Source: Candidatus Caldipriscus sp. T1.2 (lineage in GTDB: Bacteria > Hydrothermota > Hydrothermia > LBFQ01). Taken from it: 11,826 nt of DNA. Below, piece by piece: positions 1 to 6,456 of the stretch. Position numbers and translations under genes: made by a program. The stretch's first letter is position 1. Each line of letters begins with the position of its first letter. The DNA lies in the NCBI GenBank assembly GCA_000980735.1, contig LBFQ01000054.1:47361-59186 (forward strand). The letters run 5' to 3'. Under the pieces are notes generated by a model that searched no databases, had not been told where the DNA came from, and was given only the letters and a program-made list of their open reading frames with translations.

Positions 1-2
1 CC

Positions 3-629
3 CTTGGTGTTCAGAACGTCGGGGGGCATCATGGACAACAGATAAGGTATTATTACGAATATTTGGGTTGCAAGGGCCTTATGTTTAACCACTTCCTTTG
101 CGATAGCATAAGGAAAAAACCCGAGGTCCTTGATACCCTTGGTGTTAGGTTCGTAATCTCCCCAGTTGGTTTAAAGGAGGAAATGCAAAAATTCCCCGAA
201 TTTTTAAAATTCTCGGAGTATTTGGGAAAGATGGAAATCGTAAGCAGGATTGGGAACTTTGAGATTTTGGAAAATAAGAATTATCTACCGAGGTTCTTCT
301 TGATTTGTGGGGATAAAATCTCGGGCGCAGAGGTTTTGAATTACGACCCGAGGAGGGGGATATACGAGGTGGAGTACTCCTCCGAGGATAGATGCGACCT
401 CGTTTTAAGTGAAAACTATTATCACCATTGGAAGGTGGAGGTTGACGGCAGAAGGGAAAATGTTGAAAGGTTCAGAGAGACATTTATGAAAGTTTACGTA
501 CCCGAAGGAAAGCATAAAGTTAAGTTCCTCTATCAAAGCCCATTGGAGAAATTGACTTTTAATCTCTTTCTCTTGGGTTTGGGTTTATCCTTCTTGGGTA
601 TAATTCTGGGTTGGAAGTTTAGGATATGA
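3..629 (+). CDS. YfhO-like membrane protein, C-terminal part (5' end outside window)
   Basis: The frame is open from the left edge to TGA at 627-629, giving 208 residues with no proper start, so this is a 3' fragment. The TTG at 63 is internal because the frame continues upstream of it. Visible features are a VGGHHG segment near residues 6-11, a 'DTLGVRFVISP' segment typical of 'the structure at hand is GxKYxx.P' in YfhO proteins, a late 'HHWKVEVDGR ... VYVPEGKHKVKFLY' beta-rich module, and one C-terminal membrane helix (about residues 184-206). This arrangement matches the C-terminus of the YfhO/GT-C-fold family of large polytopic membrane proteins linked to surface glycan or teichoic-acid glycosylation. 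The family call rests on these remembered motifs only. It overlaps the next gene by ATGA, so the two are likely co-translated. Confidence 0.62.
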   Translation, partial: LGVQNVGGHHGQQIRYYYEYLGCKGLMFNHFLCDSIRKKPEVLDTLGVRFVISPVGLKEEMQKFPEFLKFSEYLGKMEIVSRIGNFEILENKNYLPRFFLICGDKISGAEVLNYDPRRGIYEVEYSSEDRCDLVLSENYYHHWKVEVDGRRENVERFRETFMKVYVPEGKHKVKFLYQSPLEKLTFNLFLLGLGLSFLGIILGWKFRI

Positions 630-841
630 GCGAGCTCTCTTTTCTATTTATTGGGCTTTTCTTTCTAAGTTTGTTGCTTTACCTGTTCTTCCCAAATCTT
701 ATAAAACTTTGGGCGATATTGGGCCTTTCCTCCTTGGGAGCAAGCTTGATTGGATTTTGGGGATACAAGGATCCCTACATCCTAGGTTCCTTTTTGGCAA
801 TACTTCTTATTTCCTCTCTGGGAGCCTTGATAAGAAAATAA
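626..841 (+). CDS. Small hydrophobic membrane protein, unknown function
   Basis: This 71-residue protein starts at ATG 626, sharing ATGA with the stop of the YfhO-like gene, with AGGA-like bases just upstream, which supports translational coupling. It is almost entirely hydrophobic: three likely membrane segments at about residues 4-22, 26-45 and 50-66, separated by short loops containing PN and YKDP, with a basic C-terminal RK. I recognise no family. The position suggests a partner of the upstream glycosylation-type membrane protein, which is inference. It is the last gene of this + strand unit; a hairpin follows directly. The codon pattern resembles its neighbours, and the reverse frames here are not more plausible. 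Confidence 0.6.
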   Translation: MSELSFLFIGLFFLSLLLYLFFPNLIKLWAILGLSSLGASLIGFWGYKDPYILGSFLAILLISSLGALIRK

Positions 842-868
842 AAAAGGGGGGAGTTTTCCTCCCCCCTT
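841..868. terminator. Intrinsic terminator between convergent genes
   Basis: A 10-bp stem pairs 844-853 (AAGGGGGGAG) with 859-868 (CTCCCCCCTT) around a 5-base loop. Read on the minus strand it is followed by a T-rich tract (TTTTT A TTTT), so it is a good terminator for the T9SS cargo gene ending at 876. On the plus strand the A-run lies before the stem and only two Ts end it, so termination of the 626-841 gene is likely weaker. Confidence 0.8.
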
Positions 869-875
869 ATGCAAT

Positions 876-2942
876 TTACCTTATTATCACCTTCGCGGTC
901 TTTTCTCCAACCTTCACGAAGTATATTCCAGCCTTAGGTAAAGTGTATTTGTCCTTGAACTCAGCAACCTTTCTACCAGTTATATCATAAACTTCCGCTT
1001 TGCCGGACAGGGTTATAGTCCTACCCGAAACCTTCAGGTTGTACTCCTTAACGAGCCTCTCACCCTCGGAGATCATAAGCTGATCGCAATAGTATCCCAA
1101 AGCCATTTTTATAAGGGTATTGCTCGCGTCGTTTAGGGTTATGAAGGCGGTTATGGGCGTGTTCGGATCGGGCGAAGGGCAGGGCCAGAAGTCCGCATCC
1201 GCCATATTTCCAATAAAGACGCTATCAAGGACGCTTACAGGACTCTTCCTCAACTTGTAGATTTTGCCCTGATTCCAACCACCATAATAGATCTCGTTCA
1301 CATAAGGCAAGGAAAAGATGCCCCTTAGGGATACGCCCGTATGATTTGGGAAGGTTCCAACGACGGTGTAGGTGTTGGGGTTTATCTTGTAGATAAGATT
1401 TGAGCCTCCTACATAAACTCCATAAACCACGTTTTCTATAGGATCGTGATCAAGACCGGCCATCCAATAACCGCTCTCAACGTTTGTCCAAATGTTAAAG
1501 CTGTCTATCAAAACCCCCGCCCCGTTGTAAATACCCATCTTGTTGCCTATGAAGCCCGAGCTATATCCCACATGCGAGATCCAGAACTTCCCTCCAACGT
1601 ACGCTATTCCCCAAGGTATATCGTTTGCTCCGAAGAAGCGATGGGGGATCCAAGGTGTCAAGGTGAAAGTTGCGGCCGGGTTTGAAGGGTTAAAGGAGAA
1701 AACCCTACCCATTGGGTTCATACTCACCACGTAGAACCTACCGCTGTCCGGGGCGTACGTTATCCCAGCAAAGCTGTAGCCCGTTCCATCCCCGATGGTC
1801 GGGAATGTCCAACTTCCCAATATATCCCCGAAGAGGTAATACGTCCTGAACCTTGATACCATGGTGTCGTTTGAACGGTTGGGATCCGAGGGTTCGTTTG
1901 CTACAACTACAGCTTTATAGAAGGACCTGGGAGATGGAGTGAAGGCGGAGAAAGTTACCGTCACGTTTGATGATGCTGGTATGCTTACATTTTGAACATC
2001 CGAGAAAACCAACGTATTGCTTACGGTATCGTATATGTAAAGATATACGGGTGTTCCGCTTGTTGGAACGGAACCGGTGTTCCTAACTACTGCCTGGACG
2101 GTTAAGGGGGATGTGGAAACCAAACCCGAAGGGGATACATTTAACACCCTAATATCATAATCTGCACCCGTGGGATATTGGAAAAGTATTGCGGTCCCGT
2201 TTGTGGGGATATGTCCGGGAGGGGAGCCGTTATAGACATACTGAATGTACCATGTGGGGTTTGAACCGGCGGCGGCGGTTGAATCCTGAATACCTATGGT
2301 CGCATCAACGTAATCTATGTTGCTGTTGTACTGGAGCTTTATATTTCCGTTATCGTAAATTATCACCTCAAAGTCCATCCTGACGGTACGGCCATATCTG
2401 GGGGTATTGTACCACTGCACCACGGCGCAACTACCCGAATAACCGTCGGGGCAGGTTGTAAATCTTTGGAAGTAGACGCCAGCACCGCTTACAGATGGAT
2501 CCAAGTCATCCCACATTACCGCCACAAATCCGTGCTCACCATACAAATTGTCCGGAAGCGAAGAGTTCACAAGTCCCAAGTAAGTGCACTTATTGTTAAA
2601 AATCACCGTACCGTTTGAGCATATGGAAATTGAGTCCGTAGTTTTGTCGTAGAAGGGGAAGGAGAAGCCCAGGTAGTACAGGGTGCCCGCGCTCGATCCC
2701 GAGCACCAGTCGTCGCCCGCTCCCACGTTTATCCCTGTGGTATGTATGTCTATGTAGCTGAAGGGGACAGGGTCTCCATCTTGGGTCGAGAGGTAGGTGT
2801 ATCCGAATCCATCCGGTCCCCCTCCGAGGATCCTCGGGGCCTTAACCCTGATCCCCTTGGGGGCCACCGGCTCCGCCTTTTCTGCGGTCGGGGCCTTTAA
2901 CCCCATTTTGCCTATATCCGCGTATGCTAGGAGTATCCACAT
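876..2942 (-). CDS. Secreted multidomain protein with T9SS type A sorting tail
   Basis: This 688-residue protein shows, in order, a short hydrophobic start (MWILLAYA), a Pro/Ala/Lys-rich linker (about 15-38), and a 'GPDGFGYTY' segment leading into a Cys-containing beta-rich domain (about 40-255; C80, C108, C119, C164, C172; 'MWDDLDPS'), NIDO-like in look. A CARDB-like adhesion domain follows (about 262-365, 'LTVQAVVRNTGSVPTSG'), then a likely beta-propeller (about 380-615), and a final ~70-residue tail 'VYDITGRKVAEF ... AGIYFVKVGEKTAKVIIR'. That tail is the classic T9SS type A sorting domain, which directs export across the outer membrane and attachment to or release from the surface. Domains before the tail are inferred from pattern. 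The signal peptide is oddly short and lacks basic residues; no ATG/GTG/TTG lies between ATG 2942 and the in-frame TAG at 2973-2975. It is transcribed alone, from its own TATAAT box. Confidence 0.85.
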   Translation of the reverse strand: MWILLAYADIGKMGLKAPTAEKAEPVAPKGIRVKAPRILGGGPDGFGYTYLSTQDGDPVPFSYIDIHTTGINVGAGDDWCSGSSAGTLYYLGFSFPFYDKTTDSISICSNGTVIFNNKCTYLGLVNSSLPDNLYGEHGFVAVMWDDLDPSVSGAGVYFQRFTTCPDGYSGSCAVVQWYNTPRYGRTVRMDFEVIIYDNGNIKLQYNSNIDYVDATIGIQDSTAAAGSNPTWYIQYVYNGSPPGHIPTNGTAILFQYPTGADYDIRVLNVSPSGLVSTSPLTVQAVVRNTGSVPTSGTPVYLYIYDTVSNTLVFSDVQNVSIPASSNVTVTFSAFTPSPRSFYKAVVVANEPSDPNRSNDTMVSRFRTYYLFGDILGSWTFPTIGDGTGYSFAGITYAPDSGRFYVVSMNPMGRVFSFNPSNPAATFTLTPWIPHRFFGANDIPWGIAYVGGKFWISHVGYSSGFIGNKMGIYNGAGVLIDSFNIWTNVESGYWMAGLDHDPIENVVYGVYVGGSNLIYKINPNTYTVVGTFPNHTGVSLRGIFSLPYVNEIYYGGWNQGKIYKLRKSPVSVLDSVFIGNMADADFWPCPSPDPNTPITAFITLNDASNTLIKMALGYYCDQLMISEGERLVKEYNLKVSGRTITLSGKAEVYDITGRKVAEFKDKYTLPKAGIYFVKVGEKTAKVIIR

Positions 2943-2952
2943 AGGTAACGAT

Positions 2953-2958
2953 ATTATA
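2953..2958 (-). promoter_or_regulatory. -10 box (TATAAT) of the T9SS cargo gene
   Basis: A perfect TATAAT on the minus strand lies 10 bases from the ATG at 2942, inside CTTATAATA. Transcription would begin a few bases before the start codon, giving an almost leaderless message; no Shine-Dalgarno sequence is visible. I see no convincing -35 hexamer. Confidence 0.55.
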
Positions 2959-3000
2959 AGGTTGAAGGTTCGCTATGAATTTTCGTTGCTATAAAAACGA

Positions 3001-3960
3001 TTATTGTAAGATCCCCCAAGCCCCCATCCTCCTATATTTCTTGAATCTTTCCCTCAACAATGTAGCCCTATCCTTTCTCCTCAATTCCCTAAAAGCCTTC
3101 AAAAATACTAACTTTATCCTCCTTGCGGTTTCATCGTAATCCCTATGGGCTCCCCCCAAAGGTTCCTTTATTATCCCGTCAATTATTTTAAATTTCAACA
3201 GGTCGCTCGCGGTAAGTTTTAGGTATTCCGCAGCCTCCTTGTTTTTAGATGCATCCCTAAAAAGTATGCTCGCCGCACCTTCAGGTGATATTACGGAATA
3301 TATGGCATACTCAAGCATATAAACTCTATCCGCGACCGCTATTGCCAAAGCTCCCCCGCTTCCACCCTCCCCCGTTATTATCGATATGGTAGGTACCCCT
3401 ATCTCCAACATCTTCTTTATACTGTAAGCTATGGCGGAAAATTGTCCCCTCTCCTCCGCACCAACTCCCGGATATGCCCCTGGGGTATCCACCAAAGTCA
3501 AAACCGGCAACCCCAACTTTTCAGCTAAGGAAAACATCCTTATTGCCTTCCTATATCCCTCGGGATGTGGCATCCCAAAGTTCCTTTTTATCTTCTCCTC
3601 CGTTTCCCTACCTTTCTGTATCCCAACTATTATGGTACCGTACCCCTCTATCTTACCTATACCCGCAACTATGGATTTATCGTCGCCGTAAAGCCTATCG
3701 CCGTGAAGTTCTATGAAATCCTCGCAAATTCTGGGAATTATATCCATAGGGTAAGGTCTGTCGGGATGGCGGGCGAGTTGCACCTTTTGCCACCTCGTCA
3801 AATTTGAGAAAATATCCCTTTTTAGCTTCTCTAAATCCCTCTCAAGTTCCTTTATCCTTTTTAAAATGCTTTCATCCTTACTTTCGTTTGCCTGCTTTCT
3901 TAGCTTCTCAAGTTCCTCCTCCAAAACCGCTATGGGTTGCTCAAAATCCAAATAACGCAT
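3001..3960 (-). CDS. accA: Acetyl-CoA carboxylase carboxyltransferase subunit alpha
   Basis: AccA pairs with AccD to move the carboxyl group from carboxybiotin-BCCP to acetyl-CoA, making malonyl-CoA, the first committed step of fatty-acid synthesis in the cytoplasm. The 319 residues equal the usual length. Seen in the sequence: an N-terminal coiled coil (about 8-52), 'TRWQKVQLARHPDRPYPMDII', 'FIELHGDRLYGDD', 'FGMPHPEGYRKAIR', 'LVDTPGAYPGVGAEERGQ', and the glycine-rich oxyanion region 'GEGGSGGALAI ... YSVISPEGAASIL', all hallmarks of the family. accD is not in the window. It starts 9 bases after the pyrD stop and is the last gene of the minus-strand run. There is no clear Shine-Dalgarno sequence and no terminator in the 58 bases after it. 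Confidence 0.97.
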   Translation of the reverse strand: MRYLDFEQPIAVLEEELEKLRKQANESKDESILKRIKELERDLEKLKRDIFSNLTRWQKVQLARHPDRPYPMDIIPRICEDFIELHGDRLYGDDKSIVAGIGKIEGYGTIIVGIQKGRETEEKIKRNFGMPHPEGYRKAIRMFSLAEKLGLPVLTLVDTPGAYPGVGAEERGQFSAIAYSIKKMLEIGVPTISIITGEGGSGGALAIAVADRVYMLEYAIYSVISPEGAASILFRDASKNKEAAEYLKLTASDLLKFKIIDGIIKEPLGGAHRDYDETARRIKLVFLKAFRELRRKDRATLLRERFKKYRRMGAWGILQ

Positions 3961-3969
3961 TAAAAAATT

Positions 3970-4554
3970 CTAAGGTTGTGAAAATAATTCCCATCCCCTA
4001 TAAACAAAGCCCGTATATACCTGCGTTAAAACCGCCCCCAAAGATAACTTCTTTTGCACATCCTCAAGGGAAAATATCCCCCCAACCCCTATTACGGGTA
4101 TCTTGCTTATCTTTACCCACTCCCTTATCCTCTCGTTTGATATCTCAAACAAAGGTTTCCCGCTTAACCCTCCCCCTTCCACCTTCAAAGTGTTCGTTAG
4201 GATCACCCCGTCTATATCGTTCTCCTCACATATTTTCGCTATCTCCACCATATCCTCCCCCGAGATTTCGGGGGCGAGTTTAACTAGGATGGGTTTGTAA
4301 GGCTTAAATCTCCTAAACCTCCAAACCTCCGAAAGGATCACCCCTAGGTTTTCCCCCATTTGTAGTTCCCTAAGATTGGGAGTATTTGGAGAGCTAACGT
4401 TTAAAACGAAATAATCACCAAGATCGTATAGCTCCCTAAGAGTAAATAAATAATCCTCATAAGCCCTTTCGTTTGAGGTATCCCTGTTTTTACCTATGTT
4501 TATCCCAATTGGTACAAGTCGGGGATCCTTCTTCAGCCTCTCCCTTATTGCCAT
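3970..4554 (-). CDS. pyrD: Dihydroorotate dehydrogenase, C-terminal part (frame-split pyrD)
   Basis: This frame carries the C-terminal two thirds of class 2 PyrD, which oxidises dihydroorotate to orotate with FMN and quinone. Motifs: 'VPIGINIGKNRDT', 'NVSSPNTPNLRELQ' with the class 2 catalytic serine, 'VKLAPEISGEDM', 'DGVILTNT', 'GGLSGKPL', and the phosphate-binding 'VIGVGGIFS ... GAVLTQVYTGFVYRG'. The listed start, ATG at 4554 (MAIRERLKKD), is internal to the family: in this frame upstream codons read MGGENIGT, which continues the N-terminal half exactly if the 8-base G tract were 7. The intact gene would span 3970-4909 and encode 312 residues. All catalytic motifs are preserved, so the break is recent, corrected at expression, or a sequence error. 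Confidence 0.9.
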   Translation of the reverse strand: MAIRERLKKDPRLVPIGINIGKNRDTSNERAYEDYLFTLRELYDLGDYFVLNVSSPNTPNLRELQMGENLGVILSEVWRFRRFKPYKPILVKLAPEISGEDMVEIAKICEENDIDGVILTNTLKVEGGGLSGKPLFEISNERIREWVKISKIPVIGVGGIFSLEDVQKKLSLGAVLTQVYTGFVYRGWELFSQP

Positions 4555-4909
4555 CGTACCAATATTCTCCCCCCCCCATCCTGTTTATTATGGCAAGCTC
4601 CTTTTCTATCCGGAATAGCCGAGGTTTTGGATTACCCTCTTGCGGTAATGGGGTTACCGTTCCTATCTCAACGAAACCGAACCCAAAGGCGGACCATAAA
4701 CTCCCAAGATCGCAGTTTTTATCCAAGCCCCCCGCAAGCCCCAACTTCCCCAAAAATTCTATGTTCCAAAACCTAAACCTTTCAAACCTTCTCTGATTGA
4801 AAATTTCCATTAGAATGGGCTTTACAACGGAAAGACCCCTTAAAACCAAGTTATGGGAAATCTCTGGATCTAAAGAAAACAGTAGTTTCCTCAGAATACT
4901 ATAAACCAC
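4490..4909 (-). CDS. pyrD: Dihydroorotate dehydrogenase, N-terminal part (frame-split pyrD)
   Basis: Residues 1 to about 113 match the start of class 2 PyrD: an amphipathic N-terminus 'SILRKLLFSLDPEISHNLVLRGL' (the quinone/membrane-contact region of this class), 'LGLAGGLDKNCD' (FMN-binding), 'FGFGFVEIGTVTPLPQEGNPKPRLFR' and 'AIINRMGG'. After the G8 tract at 4569-4576 the frame runs into unrelated residues (GEYWYDGNKG...) and stops at 4490, so the last ~27 residues are not PyrD. The start is GTG at 4907-4909, overlapping the pyrE stop by 11 bases. Lying right after pyrE supports a pyrimidine role: PyrD makes the orotate that PyrE uses. See the tract entry for the break. Confidence 0.88.
   Translation of the reverse strand: MVYSILRKLLFSLDPEISHNLVLRGLSVVKPILMEIFNQRRFERFRFWNIEFLGKLGLAGGLDKNCDLGSLWSAFGFGFVEIGTVTPLPQEGNPKPRLFRIEKELAIINRMGGGEYWYDGNKGEAEEGSPTCTNWDKHR
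4569..4576 (-). other. pyrD: G8 homopolymer that breaks the pyrD frame
   Basis: The plus strand has eight Cs, read as eight Gs in pyrD just after the 'INRM' codons. Removing one G joins both halves into 'INRMGGENIGTMAIRERL', the expected family sequence. Such tracts are prone to polymerase slippage, phase variation and sequencing or assembly error; which applies cannot be told from this sequence. Confidence 0.85.
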
Positions 4910-5489
4910 CCTTCCCCCTAATTTCCAAAGGGATACCCGCCTTGCATAGGGGACAATCCTCGGGTTTAAAAACGGGCAAATTCAATTCCAACACGAAAAA
5001 TAAAGGTACTTCAAGGAAAACCTCACCCCTCTTTATCATAACCCCGCATACCACCGGTATCCCCCCCGCCTCCAAAACCGCGCTATAAGTTTCCCTCAAA
5101 GATTTCCCTGTAGTTAATACATCATCCACTACAGCAACCCTCCTATTTTCTATATTGTATCCCCTCTTTAAAACCCTCCTCTCTCCTTCCTTCTCCGCGT
5201 ACGCGGAGAATACCCCCATAACCGACGCAAGGTCATAGGCAAATATCGCGCCCCCCGTGAAGGGTCCGACCACCCATTCAACATCAAAATCCTTAAGCTT
5301 CCTCGCCAAAATCTCGGAAAACTTCCTCAAAAGCTTTGGATTTTCCAAGATGCGGAACTTTTCAAAATAATATTCTGAGTGAAGCCCCGAACTTAATAGG
5401 AAATGCCCCTTGTAAAGCGCCCTCCTTATAACAGCTTCTTTAACTCCACCCTCAATATCGCCAAGGGGATCCCTTCCACCTCCAAGCAT
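4899..5489 (-). CDS. pyrE: Orotate phosphoribosyltransferase
   Basis: PyrE joins orotate and PRPP to give OMP, the fifth step of UMP synthesis. The sequence has the family's 'GHFLLSSGLHSEYYFEKFRIL' N-terminal segment (about 28-48), 'GPFTGGAIFAYDLA' and the PRPP-binding signature 'VAVVDDVLTTGKSLRET' (118-134). A late CPLC pair (C179, C182) followed by 'GIPLEIRG' is typical of the variant common in thermophiles. The start chosen is ATG 5487-5489, with GGAGGA (5499-5504) nine bases upstream, but it overlaps the regulator gene by 64 bases and gives about 15 residues (MLGGGRDPLGDIEGG) before recognisable homology. No ATG, GTG or TTG lies further in, so only a rare ATT start (5454-5456) could shorten it. 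Confidence 0.93.
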   Translation of the reverse strand: MLGGGRDPLGDIEGGVKEAVIRRALYKGHFLLSSGLHSEYYFEKFRILENPKLLRKFSEILARKLKDFDVEWVVGPFTGGAIFAYDLASVMGVFSAYAEKEGERRVLKRGYNIENRRVAVVDDVLTTGKSLRETYSAVLEAGGIPVVCGVMIKRGEVFLEVPLFFVLELNLPVFKPEDCPLCKAGIPLEIRGKGGL

Positions 5490-6454
5490 ATCAAGATGTC
5501 CTCCGAAAGGTAGAAATAATAATCCGGGTTTCCCGGAACAAAGAGTTCGCTTCTGTTGAGGTACTCAAGGAGCTTCTTTGCGTTTTTACAGGTTGCCTCG
5601 TTTATATATTCACTTTCCGTTCCCGAAAAGTACCCATTAACAAAGACCGCGGAATTCTTGATCCAACTTACCCCCTTTAATTTTTCCAAAATTTCTTCCG
5701 CCCTTTTCTTAACCTCCTCAGGAACCTCCTCTATTTGGAAAGAGCTTAATAGGGACCATTCTTCAATACTTTGCGCGCTTTCCTTAACTTCTGCCTCCTC
5801 GGACGCGGATATGGTCCTAAGGAGCAAAGAATCCACGGATTCATAAATTGTTTGCTTATCGGTTTCAACCCCCCTCTTAACCGCGAAGGTGCCACCTTCC
5901 AAGGACAGGATCCTCTCGAAAGCCTGGGTTCCCACCACATCCCCTATTTCCGCGTGTACCACCTTACCGTCTTTTATCCAAATCTTTCCTGTGCCCTCTG
6001 GGGAAGATACCTCAACGAGGGCGGTTCCACTCTCGTATGCGAGAAGTTGAAGGATGTCCATTAAGGTTAGCTCCTGGATCACGCCCCTGAACCCCTTCGA
6101 GGTCATCACCTTATTCAGGACCCTTAGGAAATAATCAAGATCGAAGGGTTTTTCAAGGTAGGCATCCGCCCCAAGGGATACCACCTCCCTCTCCATCTCC
6201 GGGGATCCCTTTGCGGTCATCACCACGGTTTTCAGGTCTTTTCTTTCGGATTTTAATTGCTGTAAAAAGGTTAAACCGCTTTCTCCGGGCATCCTTATAT
6301 CCGTGACTATTATGTCCACGGGTTGTGTCTTCAAGATAGCCAGAGCCTCCTCCGAGTTTTTCGCGGTTAAAACCTCCCAACCTCCCCTGCTCAAAAAGGC
6401 GGAAAGTCCAAAAAGGAGCTCCTCCTCATCATCAACTATTAATACCCTTGGCAT
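5426..6454 (-). CDS. Response regulator with REC, PATAN (DUF4388) and C-terminal roadblock-like domain
   Basis: The 342-residue cytoplasmic protein begins with a receiver domain: acidic pocket D8/D9, phospho-acceptor D52 in 'VTDIRMPG', T80 and K102 in 'EKPFD' are all present, so it should be phosphorylatable by a histidine kinase. Residues about 122-200 ('FRGVIQELTLMDILQLLAYESGTALVEV ... GKIWIKDGKVVHAEIGDVVGTQAFERIL') match the PATAN/DUF4388 domain, an output module thought to mediate protein contacts. A Glu/Ser-rich linker leads to residues about 245-342, whose pattern ('ILEKLKGVSWIKNSAVFVNG ... LICLEVEGIPLAILRVE') resembles roadblock/LC7 domains, known partners of small GTPases; this last call is weaker. 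There is no DNA-binding domain and no kinase nearby. It starts two bases after the PorV-like stop with AGGA right upstream. Confidence 0.88.
   Translation of the reverse strand: MPRVLIVDDEEELLFGLSAFLSRGGWEVLTAKNSEEALAILKTQPVDIIVTDIRMPGESGLTFLQQLKSERKDLKTVVMTAKGSPEMEREVVSLGADAYLEKPFDLDYFLRVLNKVMTSKGFRGVIQELTLMDILQLLAYESGTALVEVSSPEGTGKIWIKDGKVVHAEIGDVVGTQAFERILSLEGGTFAVKRGVETDKQTIYESVDSLLLRTISASEEAEVKESAQSIEEWSLLSSFQIEEVPEEVKKRAEEILEKLKGVSWIKNSAVFVNGYFSGTESEYINEATCKNAKKLLEYLNRSELFVPGNPDYYFYLSEDILICLEVEGIPLAILRVELKKLL
5499..5504 (-). promoter_or_regulatory. Shine-Dalgarno site (GGAGGA) for pyrE
   Basis: GGAGGA lies nine bases before ATG 5489, inside the end of the regulator gene. It supports the upstream start of pyrE despite the 64-base overlap. 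Confidence 0.5.
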
Positions 6455-6456
6455 TC

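Noticed and set aside
3804..4283. Plus-strand 159-residue Pro/Ser-rich frame
   Set aside because: It is antisense to accA and the conserved C-terminal half of pyrD.
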